This document shows, piece after piece, positions 14,727 to 27,754 of a stretch of 64,000 nucleotides of DNA. Below the pieces are notes generated by a model, which worked only from the letters and a program-made list of their open reading frames with translations, ran no database searches and was not told where the DNA came from. Source of the stretch: Ustulina deusta. Lineage: Eukaryota; Ascomycota; Sordariomycetes; Xylariales; Xylariaceae. How positions within the stretch are numbered: the first letter of the stretch is position 1; each line of letters begins with the position of its first letter. A program made the position numbers and the translations under genes. Where the stretch lies: contig JAJNNX010000004.1 of the NCBI GenBank assembly GCA_023159155.1, positions 1,550,001-1,614,000 on the forward strand, written 5' to 3'.

Positions 14727-15203
14727 CTAGGTATAAACAGAAGAGCTCTGCTTGCTAATGGCAAGAGATACGAAGCGACCTAGTGGCGTAGACCTATCCG
14801 CTTGCACACTATGTTCCTCTATGTTACAATAGATTTTATCGATATATTTGCTAGCTCCCGAAAGGTGTAAAATATGTGCAATAGCATAATGAATTGCTAA
14901 TAGTCGAAGTGCTGGAGGCTTGATTGTTTGCTCAGGAGTAAGATAAAGCTTGCGAGTTAGAGGAAGTGCTGGCTGGAAGACAAAGTTTTTAGAAATATAT
15001 GTTCTAACTGTATAGATATGGTTTTTATAAGGAATAGGTTCGAAGTAAATCTAGAAATCACCAAAATATTGATAAAAGTCTTAAGTAAGGGTAAGAGTGT
15101 TACGTGGCTGGTTAATTTTAGGGCCCCGAATTAGTTTAGCAATATTAATACTAAATATATTAAATATTATAAGTATAGATTGTTTAGAAGCATTTTAGAT
15201 AGG
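14727..15203 (-). pseudogene. Fungal HNH-nuclease-type gene, C-terminal part, RIP-broken
   Basis: Reading 15,203 down to 14,727 gives 159 codons in a single frame with only three internal stops (TAA, TAA, TAG) and no frameshift. The frame carries FNIFSINIAKLIRGPKINQP, LYLTPEQTIKPPALRLLAI and HILHLSGASKYIDKI. As I recall, these are the landmarks of the C-terminal half of fungal HNH-endonuclease-domain proteins, which have an ILNMFD-like start, RPRN, LTLT, LYLT, PPSPRLLAIH, HLSGAGEYID and DGSTxLG. The HNH core itself should lie at higher coordinates, where the DNA becomes unreadable. The last about 85 codons are almost clean. There is no start codon and no active-site residue left to judge. The insertion of the LTR element ends 140 bp downstream. 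Family assignment is from memory of conserved motifs; that it is a broken coding region is directly visible. Confidence 0.7.
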
Positions 15204-17769
15204 AATTTAGTTTTAGAAACTGTATAAGTAAAAGATAACGTATTAGTTTGCTATTTTTATTTTTTTTTATAAAGGAGTATAGTAGAATATGGGCTATTTT
15301 TAGCGGAGCTGGTTTAATTGGGTTGTTTGCTATTAGGTTGCTTTTATTATTTTAAGGGCTGCTTAGAGCTTGAAATTTTTTGATTGCTTTAGAAAAATTA
15401 AATTTTTGCGGAATTATGTAATAATAATAGTTATAAATAAGATAGTTTTTTTAAAAAACGGATAACCGGGGTCCAGTTCTAATATACTATTGCCTGCTGC
15501 AACTTTGTGCTTTTTGGACTATAGAATATAAAATTGCAGGGTCTTTTTTATAGAAGTTTTTATTATAATATATTAGTAACTAATTGTTATAGCAGCTAAA
15601 CTTGTAATAAAACTTTACTAGGCAAAAAAAAGTTGTTAAAAAGATATTTAGTAAAGTTAAAGAATTTTACGCGTATATTTTTATAATTGATAGGTTTGTT
15701 CTTATTAATTAAAAGATTAACTGCTTTAAAAAAAAAGCGTAAGAAGTAATTTTTAGATTTTTAAGAGAGCGAATATTTATAAGTAAAACAAACAAGCTAA
15801 AGATAGCTATAGTTATTAATAAATATATCTATATTGAAATGTTGGCAGATATTGTAGAATTTATAGTTAGTATTATTATATAGCTCTATCTTTAAAAAAG
15901 GTAGGTATGAAAAAAAAAAATTAAAAATATCTTTAAGTAATAATTGGTAGTAGTGAAAGGCCTGCTATTTTTTCTTTGTTTAGTTTTAAAAATCTTAAAT
16001 AGTGGGAGTTTAAAATAAGTACGGAGGATTAGGTGAACTAGTGCTTAAAAAAGGGGAGAAAGTAAATAATATTATTAATAAAAATAAGCATGCAAATATA
16101 TATATATATATATATATATATTAGAGGGAGCTGTAGTATTGGCTGCTTAGATAGCTTTATATATATTTCTAGGTCTGTCCTAGGTATAAACTTATAGAAC
16201 AACGTAGGTATACTACTATAAATAGACAAGATACCAATATATTTAAGTTCTTTAAAAGTATTAAAATATTTTTTATATTTTCTGTATATATAGTATATAA
16301 ATATTTTATGTTGCGTGAGCTAGCTAGGCGTTTAGAACACGAGCTGGCATTTTGTACAAAGGTTGTAAGCATTTATTTAATGTTTTTCTAAGCTATCTTA
16401 AGTAAAAAAGTTGTATTTAAAGATATAATTAGAGCAGATGTAATGTTTTAGTAAGTCAAATATATATTATTGTTTGGCTTAAGGAGAACTGAAGTCTTTT
16501 TGATATAGTGTATAATAGTAGTAAAAGCTAGATATATAGAAGTGCTGGTATAAAGCGCCTTTGCTTTGAAATTGTTGGTTATAGTATATATAGTAGGGCA
16601 TACCTTATATAATTCTGTTATAGTGTGCTGCGCTATTTATTTATTTTAAATAGGCTAATTAAAGCTAGGGTTAAAATAGAAATAGGACTAAAGGGTTAGG
16701 CTTGCAAAAAAGGAGATATTTAAAAGAAAAGCTCTACTCTAATACTAGACTTTTTTAATCCTTATTTGTTCTAATATATATATAAAAATGACTATTAATA
16801 GTAACCTATTAGATTGTAACAAGACTGGTATTTTTGCTTAAAGCAGTAATACTATTTTATAAAATATATAATATTTTTTATAAAAAATTGTTGCTTTTTT
16901 TTATATTTATATATATAACTGGGCAACTAATCTAATAGGTCGGTCTGCCCCCCGCTTTATATTAGTAAAAACTTGTTAATTATAGCTTTTTAGGGCTGAC
17001 CTGCTTAATTTTGGCACTTGCTTTACTAACCTTACTAAACTTAGGTAGTCTAGTCCCTTAAACCTTCTAAACTTATATCTATACTTTATACCAGATAGCC
17101 TGGTATAGTATACTTGCCTATTTAACTCTTCTGCCAATCTATTACTAAAGTTATCTATATTTTTACTACTACTTTAACCTTTAGTTAGTATTAAGTTAGC
17201 TTGGCTACTTATATTAGTAGTTTATTTAGTTGTAGTTGGTTTTATTAGAATAAGCGAGCTAGTTAATTAGAGGTTTAAAAGTATATGTATTATTAATGTT
17301 AAGTAGAATCTGTTTTGCTTCTAGGCGTGTATTAGTAATTTAAGTAGTAGATCTTTGGAGTTGGAACTAATTTAGTTTATTTTCTATATTATAATATTTA
17401 TTAATAAGAACTTTTATTTTAACAGGTCTATTTATTTATATTATTTGCTTATTTTGCTATATTACTTTATTGCTTTATTTGTCTGCCAACTGCTATAATG
17501 CCTACTACCTATAATATAACTATGCTTAGCATGTGCAATATTAAAGCTGGTTGCTAATGCTTGTTGTATTAAAGGATTTATTGCAAGAGCAATTGTGCGA
17601 TATTACAGGTCTTATGCTTATTGCTATAATAACTTTAGAGAATTGTTATAGCTAAGGCAGTCTGGTTAGCTTTTTTCTTTTTTTATAGCCTTATTAATAA
17701 AAGTTATATTTATTATTAATCATAAGATATAATTTTTGTCCGATTTAATGTTCTTTTGCTTTTTGGATT
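15204..17769. repeat. AT-rich RIP block
   Basis: AT-rich with no supported gene. It contains an (AT)n run at 16,096-16,121 and a T-rich to A-rich mosaic. Short frames on the minus strand at 16,038-16,372 consist of repeat translation and are not supported. Confidence 0.65.
16096..16121. repeat. (AT)13 microsatellite
   Basis: Uninterrupted dinucleotide run of about 26 bp in the AT-rich block. Confidence 0.9.
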
Positions 17770-18090
17770 GCGCTAATCTAGTAGCTATAAATAGCGTATT
17801 AAAGTTATATAATTTTGAGGTTTTTTATAACGTAATAGTTATTTATAAGTTTAATGTTTTAGAACTTTTTGATAGAAAAGCGACAGACTATAAGTTTTAC
17901 GCCCTTGGTTCCGCCCTAAAGTCTTATATATAAAACAAGCCATTTATATTTAGTTATCTGTTTACTGCTGTTATAAGTTAATAAGTCGCGCTTAAGAACT
18001 TGTAAGGATTAGCACTTTAATGCTTGCTGCTAAACTTTGGTAAGCCTCTGGTTGAAAGTATTATAGAACCGCTGATGGTTTGTATTAAAG
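17770..18090 (+). repeat. RIP-mutated copy of the 36.4-36.75 kb repeat
   Basis: This stretch aligns base for base with the reverse complement of 36,430-36,745. Shared anchors are TAGTAGCTAT, GAAAAGCGACAGAC, TCCGCCCT, AACAAGCCA and CTCTGGTTGAAAG-like ends. Where the two differ, the copy here mostly has T for C or A for G. A 65-codon frame (17,736-17,933) is the mutated version of the 69-codon minus frame at 36,517-36,726: YNFDICYS becomes YNFEVFYN, and HGKATDRTFHALASALGS becomes DRKATDYKFYALGSALKS. I do not know the element. Confidence 0.8.
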
Positions 18091-21000
18091 GTCTAGGTTT
18101 AATAAAACCGGTTACTTAGTAGGCTAAAACGGACGATCTTTATAACGAATAGATTTAGAGGTTTAATAGAAACGTAGCTGAAGTTCTGGTTCTAGTAATT
18201 CAAGCCTAGAAAGTTAAAAGCTAAAAGATTAAGTAAGATCAAGGTTAAAGTTTATGCTATACTTATTGCTTGTAGAAAACCTATTAGATAAGTGGCATAG
18301 AAAATATAAAAAAAGTTATGTTATTCTACCTATATGCAAGGCAGCCAGGATTCATATAGCTCAGGGCATCCGTAGAACTTTGCGGGTTAATTAATAAATA
18401 TTTATTTAACCCTATTAATTGTATTTTTTACCGATTTTAAACTATAACTTTGATTTGTAAGCAATGCAATAATGTATTAAAAAGTATATATATGTTTATT
18501 TATGCTAGGGTATTGCTACCCTGTTGCCTATTGCTATATAATAAGTATAGCGTTTAAAAAGCAAAGCAGTATTTGTTTTAGTAGTATAAATAAAAATATT
18601 TAACCAAGAAAAGCTTGGACTTTTTTAAAACTGTATATATATAGTATTATTAATTGTATAAACGATGTTTAGATCAATAGGTTATAATAATAGCTGCTTT
18701 TAGTCTTTAGAATATAGTATTAGCGGAGGGAATAATCAGAATTAAGAACTTTTTTGCTTATATGTTTAATTATTAAGCAGAGCGTCCTAAGCATTTTTGT
18801 TATAAACAATATTTAAATCTTTATAGTATAATTGTATTATAGGTTATTTTTATTTCTAGTGAACACTTGGGCGCTTAGTTAAACTTTGAACAAGCAGACT
18901 TTTATTTAAAACTATTTAATCTATTAACTGCAAGAGCTCTATTTGATTTTTATTAATTTTAATAAGCTATTTTATTTTTAATTGTAATTGTAAGTTTTTT
19001 TGTAGTATGTACAGACTTTATTTGTATAGACGCGATTGTTTTTTCTTTTTTTTAGATTTTTTTTTTTAGGGTAGAAGATATAGGAGTTAAAGAATAGATA
19101 TTAACTAACTTTATTAACGGAACATTGTTAGCTTCTAAGATTGTATTTTTATTAGTTAGAGCTGGAGATCGGGTATAGAAAAGCACTATTATAACTTTTT
19201 TAAGAGTTAGTAGTTTAATACGGAATAATAAGTCGTGTAATAAAAACTCTAGCATTAAAATTGTTAATTTAAATATTAGGACGCTTTGAAATAGAGATAT
19301 TAATTTATATGCTTTAGACTTTATAGTTGGAAGTTTTTTTTAAATTTTTTTAATTATGCTAAACTTTTTTATAATACTAATAGCTTTTTATTTAAACGTT
19401 TATGTTTATTAGTAAATATTAAGCTTTTATTAGCTATTAAATATATTTTTTTATTTAAAAGATTATAAATGCTTTTTAGAGTTAAAAAGTAAAGGAGTTC
19501 TTAAACTATATATATTTTAATAGCTAAGGCACTAATATTATTAATTACTATTTTTAGGGTAACTTATATTTAATTAGTTAAAAATAAGGTGCAAGTATTA
19601 TAAGTAACTCGCTTTATAATATGTTTTTATTATATTGATAGCTATAGAATAAGAATAAATATTTATATTAAATTTTAAGCTTAATATTAAGTTATTAATA
19701 AGTGATTTTAAAATAAATATATAGGTTTTTGTGCTATATAGGAACTTTGAACTAAAGAATTAAGTAAGCCGATGCTTTATATTAAGTTATTTATATTTAT
19801 TTTGCTTTTTTTTAAAAATTTTTATAAAATAGTGGTTATATATAATTAGGTGCTCTAATAAATATAAGTATAATATATTTGCAAGTTTATTTTTAAGGTT
19901 TGCCTTAATAATATTTATTAAAAAAGTTATAATAAAATAGGTTATATTAGTAGTAGTTTTTTTATTAGCTATATAGCCTAAAATTATATTAATAGCTATA
20001 AAAATAAATATAAGTGTTTAATAATTTAGGCTATTTATAAGATTTTTCTAAGGTTTATATTGCTTACTGAAAAGTTTAGTAATAATAAAAAAATTATAAG
20101 AACTAGGTAGTTTATAACTATAACTTTTTTTTATTATAGTTTTAACTTTTTTAATATATTAATTTTATAAAATAGATTTTAGGTTGCTGGTATTATTAAT
20201 ATTATGCTTTATAATATATTTTGTTTAGCTATAAGTTCTTATTTTTTTTGCAAAGTCTATTAATATGTTTTAAACAATTGCTTATAAACGTTTAAAGTAC
20301 TAAGTATAATTGTCCGAAGTAATAAAAAAAAGGTTAGTATAGTTGCTATTAATACTTGCTTGGGCTAAAGTTATAAATAATGTACTAATATAAAAAAGAT
20401 ATTAGCGCTGCTTAATAATACTGCTTTTTATATTACTTAATTTTAATAGTTTTTTTTTAGATTTATAAATCCCTATTTTAATATTTTTTAAAATATTTAG
20501 TAATTAATTAATAATTTGATTATAAAGGACATTGCTTATACAAATACGTAAATTTATAATAGTTAGTTGGGCTATATTAAGAATTATTTAAAAACTAGTT
20601 AAAAAAAACTTTATTTCTATTTTATTACGTTTAGCAGTAGAAGTATTGTAGCTAATATAGCTTTAGTTATATAATATATATTATTTAAAACAAAATTTAA
20701 TATGTTAATTCTGAGCTAGTTCTATATAAAACTTTTTACTATTAGAGCTTTTATTTAATATATCTAGCTTAGTAATAAGTTCTAATATATAGCTACTATT
20801 AAAATTAAACGTTTATATATAATATATTATTTGCTAAAAAATAAAGTTATTTTTAGTAAAAACAATAATAAAAATAATGTTTTATAGCTTGCTTATATAT
20901 ATAAAAACAAGCTTCTGGACTAGTTTTATATTTTTTTTTAATTAATTTTTATTTTTAGCAAAAAATAAACCGGGCAAGTCAACTATAATAAAATAGGGCT

Positions 21001-23090
21001 AACTTAGTCCAAAGATTTTAACACAAAAAATATTAGTGCTAAATACCCTATTATTACTATTAAAGCTTATAGCTTGCTTAGCTTTTTTAATAATAGGACT
21101 AATATTTAGGGCTTTTTAGTAGTATTAAAAGGCTTTAAGTTTTTGTTGCTTATTATAAAAACAATCATAGTTCGGAATAATCTAAATATGAACACCTAAC
21201 TCTAGGCTGCAATAAAATATAAGCTTAGTTACAAACTAAATATATAGATTATCCTTAATTAGAAATAAAAAACCTAAAATAGCCTCTAAAATAGAGCTTT
21301 TTTTAAATAATTAGTTGCTACAAATAATAATCTATAGTAAATTAATATAATATCTAATTCCTTAGGATTAAAAGGTATTAATTATATTAAAAAGATTTTA
21401 ATAATCTTTATTCTAGAAACAACTACTATTATATTAAGCTTTAACTTTGATTTGGTTTTTTATTATATAATAAGTTATAAAACAATGATCTGAATTAGAT
21501 AGGGGGCTTAGAAAGTACCTAGTTTATAAGGCGAAATAATCTTGATTAGTCAAAAAGGGATATAAGTTGTAAGCAGGTGCTCTATTAAAAAAGATATAAA
21601 AAAATAGGTTAAAGGTTTGTAGAAGGAAGGAGCTATAGGAATTAATAAAGCTTAAAAAATAGCTATAAAACTATAAAGCAAGCTATTTATATTTATATAG
21701 TATTTGTATTAAGCTTATAGTTTTTTGCTGTACTAATACTAACGTTTATATAAGCTTAACTGCTAAGTCATGCTATATAAATAGCAAATAATAGGCAGCT
21801 GGGTTGCTTTAATTTTGAAACCTGCCTATTATTTATAGCTTTCTTAGATTTACGTAATGTTTTACAGTAGTAAGTCTTATCTCCTAATACTATTTGTTCT
21901 ATTTATAATTTGCCTAAATTAGCCTTAATATTTAATGTATAGCTAGCACCTGCCTAAAGACTAGTGGCAGATTATATATGTTTATTTATACTAGTATACC
22001 TTTACTTTATTGCCTGCTACTGCACGATAGGCGTGGGACGAGTAGTCAAGAAATGAATCGGCGTCTTTTTTAGTAGTATAAGTAAAAGTGTTTGCTTAGG
22101 ACAAAAAAAAGTAGTTAAAAGATAAAACAAAAAAAATTAAATATTGTTGACTTTTAATATTAAACAAAGTTTCAAGCCCTCATACTTACTTAAAATTTGG
22201 TTTCAGGCTATAATAGGTATGGTATAGTGCTACTTTTTGAACATGCCGCTAGCTGCCTCTGTTGTAGTGCTTTTAATAAATATATATTAAATAATATCTG
22301 GCTATTCTACCTTAATAATTGTGTTATTATCCTAGCGAATACTTGGTACTTGGACTTTGCCACTTATATTTTTATAAAAAATAAGGAAAAGCTTAGACTG
22401 CATAATTAGTTTTATGTTATCTTTTGTATTATTATAGCTCTATTGCTTTAATAATAGGACTAGGTAATAAAATATATAATATAGCAAATAATATGATCCC
22501 TATATACTATACCTAATTATATAAATATAAGCAGTTAGCCATGTACTAACATTAATAAACTAACCGAACCTTAGGAAGATCTTAGTTATGCTGGTATTAT
22601 ACTACAGTTTAGCACCTGCTAGCTTGTTTGTAATGCAAAGATAGTCAAGTATTTGCTGATTACTATTTAACCAGTTATTCTAAATTAACTTGATACTTTG
22701 CAGGCTATAGTATAATTACTAATATATAGTAAGGACTATCCCCTAATAAGATAAGTATTAATATTAAAATATATTAGCTCCTTTAATTGCCTTTTATTGC
22801 TATATTATAAGCTTTTTTTATAAAATATTTCTTTTTTAATTGTTTTATAAAAAATTTTTAAGTTTTTTTTTTTATATTTTAAACTATAAATTAATGCTTC
22901 TTAATATTATACTAGTAATTAATTTAATAGCTCTATCCATAATATATTATTACTAATATAAATAAGTAGTTTTTAATCGACTTGTTTAGCATAAGGAGAG
23001 TAATACTAGTACTACTTCTAATATAGCTATTTTAGTATAACAGTTGTAGTTAAGCTAGCGAGTATTTTGTTATATAATTATTTAACTATA
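18091..23090. repeat. AT-rich RIP block
   Basis: No gene is supported. A plus-strand frame at about 19,063-19,350 reads like former coding sequence (ILTNFINGTLLASKIVFLLV, then IKIVNLNIRTL and INLYALDFIVGSFF) with stops only at likely Gln/Trp positions, but I do not recognise it. A 70-codon frame at 22,197-22,409 is of unknown worth. A hairpin lies at 21,786-21,834. Confidence 0.55.
21786..21834. repeat. 13-bp perfect inverted repeat with 23-nt loop
   Basis: AAATAATAGGCAG at 21,786-21,798 and its exact complement CTGCCTATTATTT at 21,822-21,834. It is GC-richer than its surroundings, so it is not just AT background. It may be a remnant of a small inverted-repeat element or an RNA hairpin. Confidence 0.6.
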
Positions 23091-23330
23091 ATAGGAACGC
23101 AGGACAACTATATTATAAATGCCTGCATTATAAAAAATTCCTGGTTTTTGATAACTATTGTGGTAATAACTTTACAAACCCCGAGTGCTACTATGGATAT
23201 TCGAGCAAACGTTAAGCTACCGGGAGGTCCAAGCTAGTGGTAGAACGTTTGTATTACGCCTGCCGGCTTAGCAGGTGCGATTTTTATAGCCTATACAAAA
23301 ATAAAAAAGAAATAAATATTATTATTAATA
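23091..23330 (+). pseudogene. Decayed cysteine-rich coding stretch, family not recognised
   Basis: One plus-strand phase reads about 80 codons with a single stop and unusually many Cys, Tyr and charged residues: GQLYYKCLHYKKFLVFDNYC, then NPECYYGYSSKR, then RLYYACRLSRCDFY. Several Tyr (TAT) may be former Cys (TGT), since G to A changes dominate here. The spacing suggests a zinc-binding module, perhaps from a transposon protein, but I cannot name it. Confidence 0.35.
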
Positions 23331-26300
23331 TAAACTTTACTAAAGATCTATTATAATTGTTTATTATTTAGTATAATTTTTTTGTTGTTTTTTATTATTG
23401 TTTATTATATATAATTACTTTTTGGTTAGGCTAGTACTTAGACTAGCATATAGCGTTCTAACTTATTACTTAAAAAATATAAAGATTGTTATAAAGTTCT
23501 ATACCTCCGAATCCCTTAATAAAAAAGTAACCGAGCGCAAGTTTGATATATTGGTTTGGTTTTTAAGCCTGACTTAGAAAAGCATAACACTAATTGCATA
23601 AACATACTTTAATTGGCCAGATAGTAAGAAGTCTAATAATAAAATTTATAGTTTAATTTAAAAAATAAAGTTAGTTTTTAAACAATTTTATTAACGTTTT
23701 AATTAAAAAACCCTTATTTATTAAGCTACTTTATATATATATAACTTATGTTATATAAGCTAATATAATCTATCTTATATTAATAAGGACTAATAAATAT
23801 AATACTAACTAATAAATACTAGTTTGCAAACAAAACTATTACTAATTAACTTTTGTACTAGCTAACTTTGCTTTTAGAACATATGTTTAATTTTTTATAT
23901 TTAAAAACTTAAAGCCTATAAGTAGCGCAAGAAATACTAGCTGGACTAGATATATATGTTTCGATTTATTTGTTTGCTTACTCCATGCTAATATATGTTT
24001 TTTTATACAAACAGGTACTATTTATAGTTTAAGTAGCAATAATGTTTCTTAAACAGCCGATCTTAATATTAGTTTTTTTATAAGTAATATAGCAAACTTA
24101 ATAGTTTATACTATAAATATAGAATAATTTTGTTTAAAATATAAAATAAAATATTATAAAAATATAAATATAAATCTAGAGTTATATTATACTATAGTAT
24201 AATTAACTAATAAAGGAATATTAAAAATAAGTCATTAAAAATAAAACATAAAACCTGCCTTATATTAGTTTTAGTTATAGGTTAGTTATGCTACGTTTAA
24301 GAATTTTTAAATAAAGTTATAATAAGTAGCAAATATAAATACTAGCAAAATAAGTAAAAACAAATATAAAGTAATATTTTAGCACAAAAAAAGTTAGCTA
24401 GTAAGGGTTACAATTATAAAAAAATAAAAAATATAATCTTAATCAAAGTTTATATATTTTTGCTTTTTTAAAGTTTCTACTATACTAATTAATTAGTTAA
24501 TTCTTATTTGATTTTGGCTATATTTTTATTTATAGTTATATTTAGTTAGTAAAGCTAGTTAGCTTACTAATATAGCTAGCTAGCGTTATAAAAACAATAA
24601 GAGCAAAAAAACCGCCAAGTATATATGTCCCCTTTTCTAGTCTGCTACCTATATACCGTTAGGATATTAAATATTTATATAACCTAGCATTTATTAAAAA
24701 ACAGCCTGTGGCTTATTCAAGCATATATGCTTATTAATCTAGTATTTATTTTATTTTTTGTTTATTATATTATATATCTCTTTAGAAATTACTTTGTTTT
24801 ATTTATTTACTAAAAAAAAAAATATTTAATTAAAACAAAAATAGCTATTTATTTAAAAAATATAGTAGTATTATTAAAAATATAACTATTGCAATAGGCA
24901 GTAAAAGAAAAAATATTGCTATAGTAATCTCTTTAGGTAAAAACGCCTAAAAAAAGAAACAAAAAAAAAAAAAAAAAAAAAAAAAAAAGATCAATAATAG
25001 CAAAAATCCTTTACTAAATATGCTTAAGCTATTAGTAGCAATAATAAAAATAAAAACTACGCAAATCTTTTATATTTATTTTATTTTTACTGACTTTTAA
25101 AGATTTTGCTATAGCTTATAGTTATTTATTTACTAAACAATCCTTAAAGTTTTTTATTATAGGCTTTTTTGTCCGCAAGCTTTTTCTAAACAATGTTTTT
25201 TAACTTTTTACTCCAAAACTTTAATATAATTTTTTTAGCTTTTAATAAAAAGGACTTCGGTAGTAATAAATAAAACTTAAAAAAGAAATATATAGTATTT
25301 ATAAATAATAAACAATACTAGAACTATATTTTTTTTAAGTCCTATATATTATATATAATTTTGGAAAGATTAATGTTATAACTTATTTTTGCTTTTATTT
25401 TTATTACTTGTTCTTTTTTTTTAAATATATATATAAATTCTTGTTATATAAGGTCAAACTAGTTAAATTTTTTGCTTTCGATATTATTAATAGTATAACC
25501 GGTTAACCAGTATAGTACTGCAAGCTTTTTAGCAAATAGGATATATATTTATTCTAGATCTATTAAACTTATAATATTTTAGTTTTTATTAACTAGAATA
25601 TTGCTTGTATAAAAGTCTATGTATTAAAGTAGGAATAGATTATTGCGGAGTTTTTGTTTAATATAATTATATAAAACCATTTGGAGTAATATTTTAACTG
25701 CTATCTAGGTATAATAGTTATTCTTATTGTTTATAGCGTTTAACTAGCTTAAAAAGCAGTAATTATAAAAGGTAAGCATATCTAATATAAATATATCTAT
25801 ATAGCTAATTATATTGTTTTTTAGTATTGTTCTAGTAGTACTATTATTTTTTAAAATTATTATTGAGCAAATAAGTAGTTAGTTAGTTAATATAATAGTA
25901 CTACTATTATTTAACTAGAAAGATCTAATATATGCTTAAAAAAGCTATACAAAAAAAATTATTATTTAAGATATACTTTTAAACAACTTCTGCCTTTGTG
26001 CTTTATTTTTTTTATATATATTAAATATATCTAAAAATATTTGTTCTGTGTTGGGGCCCAGGTATTCCAATATGATATATAGCAGATAATTTTGTTAACT
26101 CAGCGGATTTAAAACATAATTAAAAAGTAATAGAAGTCGAAAAAATCTATAAATAAAATACTAATACAGTTATATAATATAGGGGAAAAATGTAACGTGT
26201 TTTATATAAGTAAACTAATTATTTAGTAAGAATATATAAAAACTAAAAAAGTAACTTATGTAATAGCTATCTATTATACTAAAGCTAAATAAATAAAGTA

Positions 26301-26880
26301 AATAAATTTTCTAGCAATTCTTTTCTATTTATATATATGTACTTATTTTACTATTTAATTTTTTATTTATATTACCGAAGTATTAGGCTTTAGCAAGCTT
26401 GTGTAGTATAAAATAACAAAATATGATTTTTTTAGCTAAGTTGCTTAACTTTATTTTAATAAATATATAAACGTTAAAACTGCCTTAAATCTAATAGCGC
26501 AATAGTAATATATAATATATATCTTTTTTGTTTAATGTTAAATAATATTTAATAAAAGCTTTAATTAAGTTTTTTTGTACTTAAAGCTTTTAATAAAACT
26601 TATTTATTGCAGGCCTATAAAAAACCTAATTAATAATATTTCTTTTTTTTAATAGCTAACTTGATTATAATAAGCTTATAACTAATAAGTTCTAAAGTTA
26701 ATAATATAATAGTAAATAATTTTGGCTAGAGCAGTTAAGCAATATTAATAAATAGCATAAAGAAAAAGATGTTTTAATAGGGGGCTTTGTATATAATTTG
26801 AAACTTATAGTTTGTCTAGTTTATAGCGAAGTAGGTACAAGTTTAGTCTGCTCTACTCCGCTCCTAGTGCTATTTTTTTA
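23331..26880. repeat. AT-rich RIP block with A28 tract
   Basis: No supported gene. It includes a 28-base A run at 24,961-24,988. The sequence is dominated by TA, AAA and TTT words, with isolated GC patches (for example near 24,620 and 26,055). Confidence 0.65.
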
Positions 26881-27754
26881 TTAGCAATTAAGATATTTCG
26901 GATAGCTTTAGCTCTTCGCTTGGCAGGCAAATCTACCGCAGCAATAGCGTGATGAATATTTTGTACAAGTTACTAGCGAAATTAGCGTCCTCTGTCTCTT
27001 TACATATCGTTTCGGCGCACGGGCCTTGGTCAGCCCAAGATTGATGACCATGTACTGCTCCACCAACCGCTGTACCGAACCGGTTTTGGACTTTTGGCCA
27101 TGTCATTGCAACTATGTACACTGTACTGACCTGCTCAAAAATGTACTATGGCACTACTAGTCCCAGTTTGTATAGTTATTCGCAAGATATCTTATAATAA
27201 ACATTCAGGACTTTCTTAGCTTCTGCCTCTTTCACCTTTATAAATCAATCAAGTTTTGACTATTCATGCCAAAACGTTTGTTTATCAGTTCTAAGGACAA
27301 TCACGGGTACAGCGGGTCCAATAAAGCTATACTACCTGGATCCCTGAGCTATATAGGCAAGCTGTGAAAGGATCCTGTAGGGCTCCTAGTGGCTAGGCCG
27401 ACTACCTAGCACGCGCAGTTTCACTGGTCTCGGCTGCTCTAGCTAGTGATATTAGCGCTTAAACTGTGGGCTACCCAGGTTAGACTAGTGGATTAGTAGG
27501 GGTCTAAATAGCTAGGTGGGGATACTGGACCGGCAAAACTCTGGCAGCGGTGAGTTGCTCCCCCGAAAGGGGATACAGTAGTTGGTTGTCCTACTCGATT
27601 TTAACATGCCTATTCTGTCTACTAGTCAAATTAACAACTTGAATAAGAATACCAGTTGAGAACCCCCATACTAGTCATGATCTGAAGGCTTGTTAGGAGA
27701 CCGACATGAATTATTATTATTTATTAAGTAGGCCATCAACTAGTCATTAGCTGG
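26881..27754. other. Island of ordinary composition, content unknown
   Basis: Roughly 870 bp with normal GC sits between RIP blocks and directly follows the 3' end of the GTPase pseudogene. A 62-codon minus frame at 26,933-27,121 (MYIVAMTWPKVQNRFGTAVG...) is not recognised, and no long frame crosses the island. It could be the former 3' flank of the GTPase gene or solo repeat remnants. Confidence 0.4.

Noticed and set aside
16038..16372. Two minus-strand frames of 63 and 67 codons, one with a phrase (YLRCSISLYLG) like the 36.8-kb frame (HLRCASISVYPR)
   Set aside because: The likeness is limited to a dozen residues and the underlying DNA does not align convincingly.
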